Positions 1 to 7,081 of a stretch of DNA of 12,610 nucleotides are shown in pieces. The notes beneath the pieces were generated by a model, which was not told the origin of the DNA, searched no databases, and worked only from the letters and a program-made list of their open reading frames with translations. Each line of letters starts with the position of its first letter. Position 1 is the first letter of the stretch. The position numbers and the translations under genes are program-made. Origin of the DNA: DASZPL01 sp035550315 (lineage in GTDB: Bacteria > Actinomycetota > Actinomycetes > JAFAQI01); the NCBI GenBank assembly GCA_035550315.1, contig DASZPL010000120.1:1-12610 (forward strand), written 5' to 3'.

Positions 1-721
<721 letters not shown>

Positions 722-772
722 GCTTCCAGGCTACGGATCGGCGCGATCTGCGTGCGGCTCGGCACCGCCGGC

Positions 773-1243
773 TCAGGCGGCTGCAGCGTCCCCGACCGGG
801 GCGAGCTCGCCGTCGCGCTGGGCGGATCGCTCCGGCTCGCGCGGCGCCGGCGCAGCCGGGTCCGTGGCGGGTGGCTCGCTGGGCCGTTGCGGGCGCCGGA
901 CGTCGGCGGCGTACCGGCTCAGGTCGGGGCCCACAGCCACCGCATCGACCTCGTGCACGCTGCGCCGGGTGCCCTGCCGGTCGTCGTAGCTGCGGTAGAC
1001 CAACCGGCCGATGACCACGACCCCGTCACCCTTGCGCAGCGTCGCCATCACGTTGCCGGCCATGCCACGCCAGCAGGAGACCGACATGAACGTCGGCTCG
1101 GTGTCGCGGAACTCGTTGCTCGCCCGGTCGAACCGGCGGCCGCTCGAGGCCACGCGGAAGTTCGCCACCGACGCGCCGTTCGCGGTCGTCCGCAGCACCG
1201 GGTCGGCAACCAGGTTGCCGTGCAACCACAGGTAGGTCTCCAT
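773..1243 (-). CDS. ssbB: Single-stranded DNA-binding protein, SsbB-type paralogue
   Basis: A 156-residue SSB with an OB-fold over about residues 1-110: METYLWLHGNLVADPVLR, then FMSVSCWRGMAGNV and GDGVVVIGRLVYRSYDD. It should bind ssDNA as a tetramer. After the fold comes a short Pro/Ala/Arg/Glu-rich tail ending VGDAAAA. The acidic DDDIPF-like tip that recruits repair and replication proteins in housekeeping SSB is absent. That, plus the adjacent ettA, fits the second actinobacterial SSB (Streptomyces SsbB; Rv2478c in M. tuberculosis), which is linked to chromosome segregation in Streptomyces rather than bulk replication. The start is ATG at 1243, with GGAG at 1251-1254 seven bases upstream. 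An open frame reaches further upstream to 1279, but that would add 12 residues without homology or a better site. The main replicative ssb must lie elsewhere. Confidence is high for SSB and good for the paralogue type. Confidence 0.93.
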   Translation of the reverse strand: METYLWLHGNLVADPVLRTTANGASVANFRVASSGRRFDRASNEFRDTEPTFMSVSCWRGMAGNVMATLRKGDGVVVIGRLVYRSYDDRQGTRRSVHEVDAVAVGPDLSRYAADVRRPQRPSEPPATDPAAPAPREPERSAQRDGELAPVGDAAAA

Positions 1244-1397
1244 CGCATCGCTCCATTGACGGGTGAACTGCACCGGCACGCACCGGCATCAGCAGCGTGC
1301 TGCAGTTGGCTCTGTCAACGTGCCGGCGGCCGCGCAGCTGTGGACACTGCCGGGCGGTTGCGCCGGTGTGGACGGCGATATGACAGCGTGTGCGCCC
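1244..1397. other. Divergent intergenic region, ssbB / SDR pair
   Basis: This 154-base gap between divergent genes must hold promoters both ways. The clearest element is a consensus -35 hexamer TTGACA on the minus strand (1313-1318), but no TANNNT -10 box follows at 16-19 bases. Also visible are the imperfect tandem 10-mers CACCGGCACG/CACCGGCATC (1271-1290) and a small dyad CAGCA-GCG-TGCTG (1290-1302) that could be an operator. No convincing plus-strand promoter is seen. A regulatory role is inferred from position only. Confidence 0.35.
1251..1254 (-). promoter_or_regulatory. Ribosome binding site of ssbB
   Basis: GGAG on the minus strand, seven bases before ATG at 1243. It decides the start in favour of METYLWLHG over the longer open frame. 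Confidence 0.7.
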
Positions 1398-2156
1398 ATG
1401 AATGACTTCTCCGGGAAGGCGGCCATCGTCACGGCCGCGACGCGCGGCATCGGGTTCGGGATCGCGCAGGAGCTGGTGGCGCGTGGCGCGTCGGTATGCA
1501 TTACGGCGCGCAAGCCGGACGAGCTCGAGCAAGCGGTCAAGGAGCTCGATCCGGACGGCGCGGGCGTTGCAATCTCCTCTCGCGGCAGCGCCGACGACGA
1601 GGCGCACCAGCGGGACACGGTGGCAGCGACCATGGCGGCCTTCGGTCGCGTCGACCTGCTGGTCAACAACGCCGGCATCAACCCGATCTTCGGGATGATG
1701 ATGGACGCCGACCTCGACGCCGTCCGCAAGATCTTCAACGTCAACGTCATCGCCGCGCTCGCATGGACGCAGCAGTGCTGGAATGCATGGCTGCGCGACC
1801 ACGGCGGTGCGGTGCTCAACGTGGCGTCGGTCGGCGGGATCGCGGTCGGGCCGTTCCTCGGCGCGTACAACGCCAGCAAGGCGGCGATGATCCACCTGAC
1901 GCGGCAGTTGGCGGCCGAGCTCGCGCCGGGTGTCCGGGTCAACGGCATCGCTCCGGCGGTCGTCAAGACCAAGTTCGCGCGCGCCCTTTACGAGCACGAC
2001 GAGGAGGGCATGGCGAACCGCTACCCGCTGAAGCGGCTCGGCGTCATCGATGACACCTCGAAGCTGGCGGCGTTCCTGCTCTCGGAGGACGCCGGCTGGA
2101 TCACCGGCCAGACCGTGACAATCGACGGCGGCATCACCCAAACCGGCAGCGTCTGA
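1398..2156 (+). CDS. Short-chain dehydrogenase/reductase (SDR), first of a tandem pair
   Basis: A 252-residue classical SDR, an NAD(P)-dependent oxidoreductase with one Rossmann domain. NNAG is at 90-93 and the catalytic tetrad is complete: N116 (in NVNVIAA), S144 (NVAS), Y157 and K161 (YNASK). The C-terminus SEDAGWITGQTVTIDGG is typical of FabG-like enzymes. The sequence resembles the mycobacterial FabG-like protein Rv2766c as I remember it; the substrate cannot be read from sequence. The cofactor loop reads TAATRGIG (12-19), so the first glycine of TGxxxGIG is alanine. The start was chosen as ATG 1398 (MNDFSGKAAIV) because SDRs begin a few residues before the first strand; ATG 1380 would add six residues, and neither has a strong ribosome site. 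The next SDR follows after one base. SDR identity is certain; function is unknown. Confidence 0.92.
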   Translation: MNDFSGKAAIVTAATRGIGFGIAQELVARGASVCITARKPDELEQAVKELDPDGAGVAISSRGSADDEAHQRDTVAATMAAFGRVDLLVNNAGINPIFGMMMDADLDAVRKIFNVNVIAALAWTQQCWNAWLRDHGGAVLNVASVGGIAVGPFLGAYNASKAAMIHLTRQLAAELAPGVRVNGIAPAVVKTKFARALYEHDEEGMANRYPLKRLGVIDDTSKLAAFLLSEDAGWITGQTVTIDGGITQTGSV

Positions 2157-2157
2157 C

Positions 2158-2886
2158 GTGACCGACGGGCGGGTGGCGCTGGTCACCGGCTCGACGTCGG
2201 GCATCGGCGCGGAGGTGGCCCGGCGGCTGGTCGCCGCCGGCGCCCGCGTCGTCATCAACTCGGTGACCTCGGTCGACGCCGGCCGCGCGATGGTGGCCGA
2301 CCTCGGCGACGACGTCGCGCACTACGTGCAGGCGGATGTCGCCACCGACGCCGCGCGGCTGGTCGCCGAAACGGTCGACCGGTTCGGCCGGCTCGACGTA
2401 CTGGTCAACAATGCCGGCACCACCGAGCGGATCCCGCACGACGACTTCGAACGCGCGAGCCCGGAGTTGTTCCGGCGGCTGTTCGACGTCAACGTGATCA
2501 GCGCGTGGCAGGTGTCGGTCGCCGCGATGCCGCATCTGCGCGAATCCGGCTCGGGCTGCATCGTGAACGTCTCGTCGCTGGCGGGTGTCCGCCCGACCGG
2601 CTCGTCGATCCCATACGCCGTGAGCAAGGCGGCGCTCAACCACCTGACCCGGCTGCTCGCCAACACCGTCGGCCCGGCGGTCCGCGTGAATGCGGTCGCG
2701 CCCGGCCTCGTGGACACGCCCTGGACCGCCGACTGGCAGGACCTGCACGAGGCGATGACGTTCATGGCCCCGATGCAACGCTCCGCCACACCGGACGACG
2801 TCGCCGACATCGTGATGACGTTGGTCGACTCGGCCTATGTGACGGGGCAGATCTGGGTGGTCGACGGCGGCCTCAGCCTCCGCTAA
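2158..2886 (+). CDS. Short-chain dehydrogenase/reductase (SDR), second of a tandem pair
   Basis: A 242-residue classical SDR with every family motif: cofactor loop TGSTSGIG at 10-17, NNAG at 84-87, N112, S140, Y153 and K157 (YAVSK), and C-terminal TGQIWVVDGG. It starts at GTG 2158, one base after the TGA of the first SDR (TGAcGTG), so the two are surely co-transcribed and probably translationally coupled. Unlike its neighbour it keeps the canonical first glycine. The two share fold and size but are clearly diverged, so they may act on related substrates, consecutive steps or as partners. No acyl carrier, CoA ligase or regulator lies nearby to suggest a pathway. It converges on rho with a 26-base gap that holds no clear terminator. 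A 3-oxoacyl reductase-like activity is possible but unproven. Confidence 0.92.
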   Translation: MTDGRVALVTGSTSGIGAEVARRLVAAGARVVINSVTSVDAGRAMVADLGDDVAHYVQADVATDAARLVAETVDRFGRLDVLVNNAGTTERIPHDDFERASPELFRRLFDVNVISAWQVSVAAMPHLRESGSGCIVNVSSLAGVRPTGSSIPYAVSKAALNHLTRLLANTVGPAVRVNAVAPGLVDTPWTADWQDLHEAMTFMAPMQRSATPDDVADIVMTLVDSAYVTGQIWVVDGGLSLR

Positions 2887-2912
2887 CCGCAACGATCACT
2901 TCTTCGGGAGGA

Positions 2913-4697
2913 TCAGGCCTCGCCGGGGCTGGTCTTCTGGACTTGGAGCAGGAACTCGTAGTTGCTGGACGTTTCCTTCAGCTTGCTCAGCAACAGCTCC
3001 ATCGCCTGCTGCGACTCCAGTGCGTGCAGCACGCGGCGCAGCTTCCAGACGATCTGCAGCTCCTCGGGCGAGAGCAGGATCTCTTCCTTGCGGGTGCCGG
3101 ACGGGTCGATGTCGACCGCCGGGAAGATCCGCTTGTCCGCGAGCTTGCGGTCGAGCTTGAGCTCCATGTTGCCGGTGCCCTTGAACTCCTCAAAGATCAC
3201 CGTGTCCATCGTCGATCCGGTCTCGACCAGCGCCGTCGCGAGGATCGTCAGCGAGCCGCCGTTCTCGATGTTGCGCGCAGCGCCGAGGAAGCGCTTCGGT
3301 GGGTAGAGCGCGGTCGAGTCCACGCCACCGGACAGGATCCGGCCGCTCGCCGGGGCCGCGAGGTTGTAGGCCCGGCCGAGCCGGGTGATCGAGTCGAGCA
3401 GTACGACGACGTCGTGGCCGAGCTCGACCAGCCGCTTGGCGCGCTCGATCGACAGCTCGGCGACCGAGGTGTGGTCCGACGGCGGCCGGTCGAAGGTCGA
3501 GGCGATGACCTCGCCCTTCACCGAGCGCTGCATGTCGGTGACCTCTTCCGGGCGCTCGTCGACGAGCACGACCATCAAATGGCACTCGGGGTTGTTGGTC
3601 GTGATCGCGTTGGCGATCCGCTGCAGGACGATCGTTTTGCCGGCCTTCGGCGGCGACACGATCAGACCGCGCTGGCCCTTGCCGATCGGCGCGACCAGGT
3701 CGATCACCCGCGTCTCGAAGATGTTGGGCTCGGTCTCGAGGCGCAGCCGCTCCTGCGGGTACAGCGGGATCAGCTTCGAGAACTCGGGACGGTTCTTGGC
3801 CGCATCCGGCTCGACGCCGTTGACGGTGTCGAGCCGCACCAGGGCGTTGAACTTCTCGCGCCGCTCGCCTTCCCGCGGCTGACGAACGGCGCCGGTGACG
3901 GCGTCGCCCTTGCGCAGCCCGTAGCGGCGCACCTGCGACAGCGAGACGTAAACGTCGTCGGGGCTCGACAGGTAGCCGGCCGTCCGGACGAACGCGTAGT
4001 TGTCGAGGATGTCGATGATGCCGGCGACCGGGATCAGGACGTCGTCCTCGCTGATCACCGGCTCCGGCTCGTTGCCACCGAACCGGTCGCGGCCACCGCG
4101 GCCGCGGTTGCGCTCGCGGAACCGGCCCCGCCGGTTGCGGTTGGAGCCGCCGTCGTCGTCGCGGTTGCCACCGCCGTTGGCGCCTTGGCTGCCATTGCGC
4201 TGGCCTTGCTGGTCGCGCTGACCCTGCTGCCGGTCGTCGCGGTCGCGGCGGGCCGGTTGCCCGGAGCCGTTCTGACTGTCGCGGCGGTCGGACTGCTCGT
4301 CGCGGTTGCGCTGCGCGCGCTCCTCGCCGGGCTCGCGCGGCGCGGGGGCGTCACTGCCGCCCCGCGCCTGGCCGTTGGAGTCGGCCGACTCGCCCGCGCC
4401 GTTGTCGCTGGATCGCGATCCGCCGCCGGACTGCGCCGCGGTGATCGCTTCGATCAGTTGGCTCTTGCGGAGCTTCGCCGTCCCTGCAATCCCGAGATCT
4501 CCAGCGAGTTGCTGCAACTCGGGCAGCAACATGCTCGACAGCCCGCCGTTGCGGCGGCGCGGTCGGCTCGCGGTCTCTTCGGGTGCGGTTTCGGCAGTCG
4601 ACGGCTGGTGACCGTTGGTCGCGGCCGTCGTCGTGGTCGAGGCGTCAGTCGCAGCCACCGTGGCCGCGTCGCTCTCGACGTTGTGGGTGTCGCTCAC
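2913..4697 (-). CDS. rho: Transcription termination factor Rho with actinobacterial insertion
   Basis: A 594-residue hexameric RNA-dependent ATPase that releases RNA polymerase at Rho-dependent terminators. In order: an Ala/Thr-rich N-terminus (1-50), the Rho N-terminal helical domain (LSSMLLPELQQLAGDLGI, about 53-89), a low-complexity Arg/Asn/Asp/Gly/Gln insertion (about 90-210) with RGG-like NRGRGGRDRFGG, the OB-type RNA-binding domain (about 212-275), Walker A SPPKAGKT (348-355), Walker B VVVLLDS (430-436), the secondary RNA site EEFKGTGNMEL, and the arginine finger in SGTRKEE (R536). E. coli Rho is about 419 residues; the excess is N-terminal. Start GTG 4697 was chosen because GAAAGGA lies six bases upstream (4704-4710); the frame runs on to 4751 without support. 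thrB lies upstream as usual, but the expected rpmE-prfA downstream are absent. The insertion is a known actinobacterial feature thought to add RNA affinity. Confidence 0.97.
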   Translation of the reverse strand: MSDTHNVESDAATVAATDASTTTTAATNGHQPSTAETAPEETASRPRRRNGGLSSMLLPELQQLAGDLGIAGTAKLRKSQLIEAITAAQSGGGSRSSDNGAGESADSNGQARGGSDAPAPREPGEERAQRNRDEQSDRRDSQNGSGQPARRDRDDRQQGQRDQQGQRNGSQGANGGGNRDDDGGSNRNRRGRFRERNRGRGGRDRFGGNEPEPVISEDDVLIPVAGIIDILDNYAFVRTAGYLSSPDDVYVSLSQVRRYGLRKGDAVTGAVRQPREGERREKFNALVRLDTVNGVEPDAAKNRPEFSKLIPLYPQERLRLETEPNIFETRVIDLVAPIGKGQRGLIVSPPKAGKTIVLQRIANAITTNNPECHLMVVLVDERPEEVTDMQRSVKGEVIASTFDRPPSDHTSVAELSIERAKRLVELGHDVVVLLDSITRLGRAYNLAAPASGRILSGGVDSTALYPPKRFLGAARNIENGGSLTILATALVETGSTMDTVIFEEFKGTGNMELKLDRKLADKRIFPAVDIDPSGTRKEEILLSPEELQIVWKLRRVLHALESQQAMELLLSKLKETSSNYEFLLQVQKTSPGEA

Positions 4698-4703
4698 CAG
4701 GAA

Positions 4704-4710
4704 TCCTTTC
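4704..4710 (-). promoter_or_regulatory. Ribosome binding site of rho
   Basis: GAAAGGA on the minus strand, six bases before GTG 4697. It fixes the rho start at VSDTHNVESD and rejects the 18-residue-longer reading. Confidence 0.75.
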
Positions 4711-4726
4711 CTGTCGGTGCAATGCG

Positions 4727-4746
4727 GCCGGGCACTTCGGCCCGGC
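4727..4746 (-). other. Hairpin in the rho leader
   Basis: GCCGGGC-CGAAGT-GCCCGGC on the minus strand, a perfect 7-bp stem with a 6-base loop, ending about 30 bases before the rho start and 16 bases before its ribosome site. It could influence leader folding or translation. No U-run follows, so it is not an intrinsic terminator. Confidence 0.4.
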
Positions 4747-4921
4747 GGCACCGGGGCCCGCCGTCATGGCGGACGTCTGTGGGGCCGCTTCGGGGGTTCG
4801 CTCGTACGTCAACCGCGGGGAACTGCGGAGGCGCTGCAGATCAAGAGTCGAAGTTGCAAACCGCTTGAATCGCGACGCTATGAACGAGGATCTCGCCCGT
4901 GTGGGCGGCTATCGCATACTG

Positions 4922-4951
4922 AGCCTAGACCGTGCGGCTCAATTGTTCCAA
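4922..4951 (-). promoter_or_regulatory. Probable rho promoter
   Basis: On the minus strand TTGGAA (4946-4951), an 18-base spacer, then TAGGCT (4922-4927). This fits the housekeeping-sigma pattern TTGAnn-N18-TAnnnT. Transcription would start near 4914, leaving a leader of about 215 bases before rho. A second, weaker pair (TTGAGC 4937-4942, TATGCG 4913-4918) overlaps it. Confidence 0.4.
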
Positions 4952-4992
4952 CACTCCCCCACCCCGGCCTATTCCGGCGTGTCAGACCGGAC

Positions 4993-5025
4993 ATCGTTGC
5001 GGTCTTAGACCGGAACGATCGACGC
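4993..5025. repeat. Downstream copy of the thrB-end palindromic repeat
   Basis: This 33-base unit matches 5060-5092 at 31 of 33 positions. Its first 27 bases form a hairpin, ATCGTTGCGGTC-TTA-GACCGGAACGAT, with one mismatch in the 12-bp stem. On the minus strand it still reads Ala-Ser-Ile-Val-Pro-Val-stop, the same as the end of thrB, so it looks like a duplicated thrB tail. Confidence 0.85.
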
Positions 5026-5059
5026 ACGTCCGCCGCCCCACCCACCGCCCTACAACGGC

Positions 5060-5092
5060 ATCGTTCCGGTCTTAGACCGGAACGATCGATGC
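5060..5092. repeat. Upstream copy of the palindromic repeat, spanning the thrB stop codon
   Basis: Positions 5060-5086 form a perfect palindrome, ATCGTTCCGGTC-TTA-GACCGGAACGAT: a 12-bp stem with a 3-base loop. The loop is the thrB stop codon (TAA on the minus strand). The 22 bases GGTCTTAGACCGGAACGATC+GA are identical in the copy 67 bp away. No T-run follows on either strand, so if it terminates transcription it does so without a U-tract. Confidence 0.85.
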
Positions 5093-5995
5093 CCCGTTGG
5101 AATCCACGTCGAGGGGTAGGACGGTCCAGCCGCGACGGGTGAATCCGAGGGCTCGCTCGCGAGTCGCCTTGGTGGTCAGCGCGACCACGGTCGGTCCGGC
5201 GCCGGACACGACCGCCGGCAAGCCGGCCGCACGCAGTTCGGCGAGCAGTGCCGCCGTGCGCGGCATCGCCGGCGCGCGGTACTGCTGATGCAACGCATCC
5301 TCGGTGGCGTCGAACAACAGATCCGGCTGCGCCCGCAACGCTGCAACCAGCAACGCCGACCGGCCCGCGTTGCGGGCGGCGTCGACGTGCGGCACCGACT
5401 CGGGTAGCAGCCGGCGCGCCGCTTTCGTCGACGAGCTGGACCCCGGGATGAAGGCGACCGGCGCGAGCCGGTCGGAGACCGGTACGCCGACCGCTTTCGC
5501 CTCTCCGTCGCCGTCGGTCCAGGCGACGGTCAGTCCGCCGCGCAGGCAGGCAGCCACATTGTCGGGGTGACCCTCGAGGCGGGCGGCGAGGGCCAACACG
5601 CCGTCGTCATCGAGTCGCTCGGCGCCGTTGACGACCAGGCCCCGGGCCGCGACCACTCCGGCGACGATCGCCGCCGCGGATGAGCCGAGGCCGCGACCGT
5701 GCGGGATCCGGTTGGCGCAGACCACCTCGAGGCCGTCCGGAGCACCGCCGAGCAGCTTGAACGCCGCGCGCATCGACCGCACGACCAAGTGCCGGTTGTT
5801 GCGCGGGACGCTGGCCGCGCCCATGCCAGCGACGTCGACCCGCAAGCCGGGCTCGTCCATCACCCGGACGACCACGTCGTCGTGCAGCTCGAGCGCGAGT
5901 CCCAGCGCGTCGAACCCGGGTCCGAGGTTGGCGCTGGTCGCGGGCACGCGTACCCGCAACGGCGCAGCCCGGAAGGCCGGTCGGTGGCGGGCCAT
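5072..5995 (-). CDS. thrB: Homoserine kinase
   Basis: A 307-residue GHMP-family kinase that phosphorylates L-homoserine with ATP to O-phosphohomoserine, the step before threonine synthase. The N-terminal substrate motif is VPATSANLGPGFDALG (17-32), the ATP-binding glycine/serine loop PHGRGLGSSAAA is at 98-109, EGHPDN at 141-146, and the C-terminal GHMP motif VSGAGPTVVAL at 263-273. Length is normal for the family. The start is ATG 5995, 12 bases after the thrC stop, with only a weak ribosome site, so coupling to thrC is likely. It is the last gene of the argS-lysA-hom-thrC-thrB operon. Its last six residues (ASIVPV) and stop codon lie inside a palindromic repeat duplicated 67 bp further on. 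Identity is secure. Confidence 0.97.
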   Translation of the reverse strand: MARHRPAFRAAPLRVRVPATSANLGPGFDALGLALELHDDVVVRVMDEPGLRVDVAGMGAASVPRNNRHLVVRSMRAAFKLLGGAPDGLEVVCANRIPHGRGLGSSAAAIVAGVVAARGLVVNGAERLDDDGVLALAARLEGHPDNVAACLRGGLTVAWTDGDGEAKAVGVPVSDRLAPVAFIPGSSSSTKAARRLLPESVPHVDAARNAGRSALLVAALRAQPDLLFDATEDALHQQYRAPAMPRTAALLAELRAAGLPAVVSGAGPTVVALTTKATRERALGFTRRGWTVLPLDVDSNGASIVPV

Positions 5996-6007
5996 CGGTC
6001 TTGCCGG

Positions 6008-7081
6008 CTACAAGTCCAGCGCGGCCACGGCCGCGTCGACGTCGGCAGCGATCGTCATCGGCGCGGGCGCGCCCGAGATCGCCCACTCCGGGTCCTTCAG
6101 ACCGTTGCCGGTCACCGTGCAGACAACGCGCTTCCCGGCCGGCAACGTGCCTTCCTGCCGCGCCTGCAACAACCCGGCGACGCTGGCGGCGCTTGCAGGC
6201 TCGACGAAGACGCCCTCCTCGCGCGCCAGCAACCGGTAGGCCTCGAGGATCTGCCGGTCGGTGACGGCTTCGATCGCGCCGCCGGACTCGTCGCGCGCGG
6301 CGAGCGCCTGCTGCCACGACGCCGGGTTGCCGATCCGGATGGCGGTGGCAATGGTGCTCGGCGCGGCGACCGGCTCGCCCTTGACGATCGGTGCGGCGCC
6401 GGCGGCCTGGAAGCCGCGCATCACCGGACGGTGACCGGTGACGCCGTCCGCGGCGTACTCGCAATATCCCTTCCAGTACGCCGTGATGTTGCCGGCGTTG
6501 CCGACCGGCAGGCAGTGAACGTCGGGAGCGTCACCGAGGGCGTCGCAGATCTCGAACGCCGCCGTCTTCTGGCCCTCGATCCGGAACACGTTGACGGAGT
6601 TGACCAGCGAGACCGGGTGGTGCGCCGCGAGGTCGCGCGCCAGGTTGAGGCAGTCGTCGAAGTTGCCGTCGACCTGGAGCAGCCGGGCGCCGTGCACCAG
6701 CGCCTGGGCGAGCTTGCCCATCGCGATCTTGCCGGACGGCACGAGCACGGCGCAGACCATCCCGGCGCGGACGGCGTAGGCCGCGGCGCTCGCCGACGTG
6801 TTGCCGGTCGAGGCGCAGATCACCGCTTTGGCGCCTTCCTCGGCCGCCTTGCTGATCGCCATCGTCATGCCGCGGTCTTTGAACGACCCGGTCGGGTTCA
6901 GGCCCTCGACCTTGAGGTGTACGTCGCAACCGGTGCGGGCGGACAGCCGCGGCGCCGGCACGAGCGGCGTACCGCCTTCGAGCAGCGTGACGACGGGCGT
7001 GGCCGCCGTGACCGGAAGCCGGTCACGGAACTGTTCGATCACACCCCGCCATGGCGCGGTGCGCGGGACCGTCAATGTCAT
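6008..7081 (-). CDS. thrC: Threonine synthase
   Basis: A 357-residue fold-type II PLP enzyme converting O-phosphohomoserine to L-threonine and phosphate. The PLP-binding lysine is K68 in GLNPTGSFKDRGM; ASTGNTSAS (90-98) is the substrate/cofactor loop and GNAGN (194-198) the phosphate cradle. It has the short bacterial form without the long N-terminal domain of the fungal and E. coli type. The ATG start at 7081 overlaps the hom stop as ATGA, and a strong GGAGGT site (7087-7092) sits five bases upstream inside hom. This is the best ribosome site in the operon. thrB follows after 12 bases. Identity and boundaries are secure. Confidence 0.98.
   Translation of the reverse strand: MTLTVPRTAPWRGVIEQFRDRLPVTAATPVVTLLEGGTPLVPAPRLSARTGCDVHLKVEGLNPTGSFKDRGMTMAISKAAEEGAKAVICASTGNTSASAAAYAVRAGMVCAVLVPSGKIAMGKLAQALVHGARLLQVDGNFDDCLNLARDLAAHHPVSLVNSVNVFRIEGQKTAAFEICDALGDAPDVHCLPVGNAGNITAYWKGYCEYAADGVTGHRPVMRGFQAAGAAPIVKGEPVAAPSTIATAIRIGNPASWQQALAARDESGGAIEAVTDRQILEAYRLLAREEGVFVEPASAASVAGLLQARQEGTLPAGKRVVCTVTGNGLKDPEWAISGAPAPMTIAADVDAAVAALDL

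Larger units (their letters stand above)
4698..5071. other. Long intergenic region between thrB and rho
   Basis: These 374 bases hold no credible gene. They contain most of the duplicated thrB-end palindromes (4993-5092), a probable rho promoter (4922-4951) and a rho leader of about 215 bases with a hairpin at 4727-4746. Open frames through it are read-through shadows without homology. A long rho leader fits known autogenous control of rho by Rho-dependent attenuation in E. coli; whether that applies here is inference. Confidence 0.6.

Noticed and set aside
2887..2912. Bidirectional terminator between the second SDR and rho
   Set aside because: The 26-base gap has no stem longer than a few bases and no T-run.
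2505..4868. A 787-codon plus-strand open frame opposite rho
   Set aside because: It is antisense to rho and crosses the second SDR. It reflects GC-rich codon bias, has Arg/Ala/Leu-rich composition and shows no recognisable domain.
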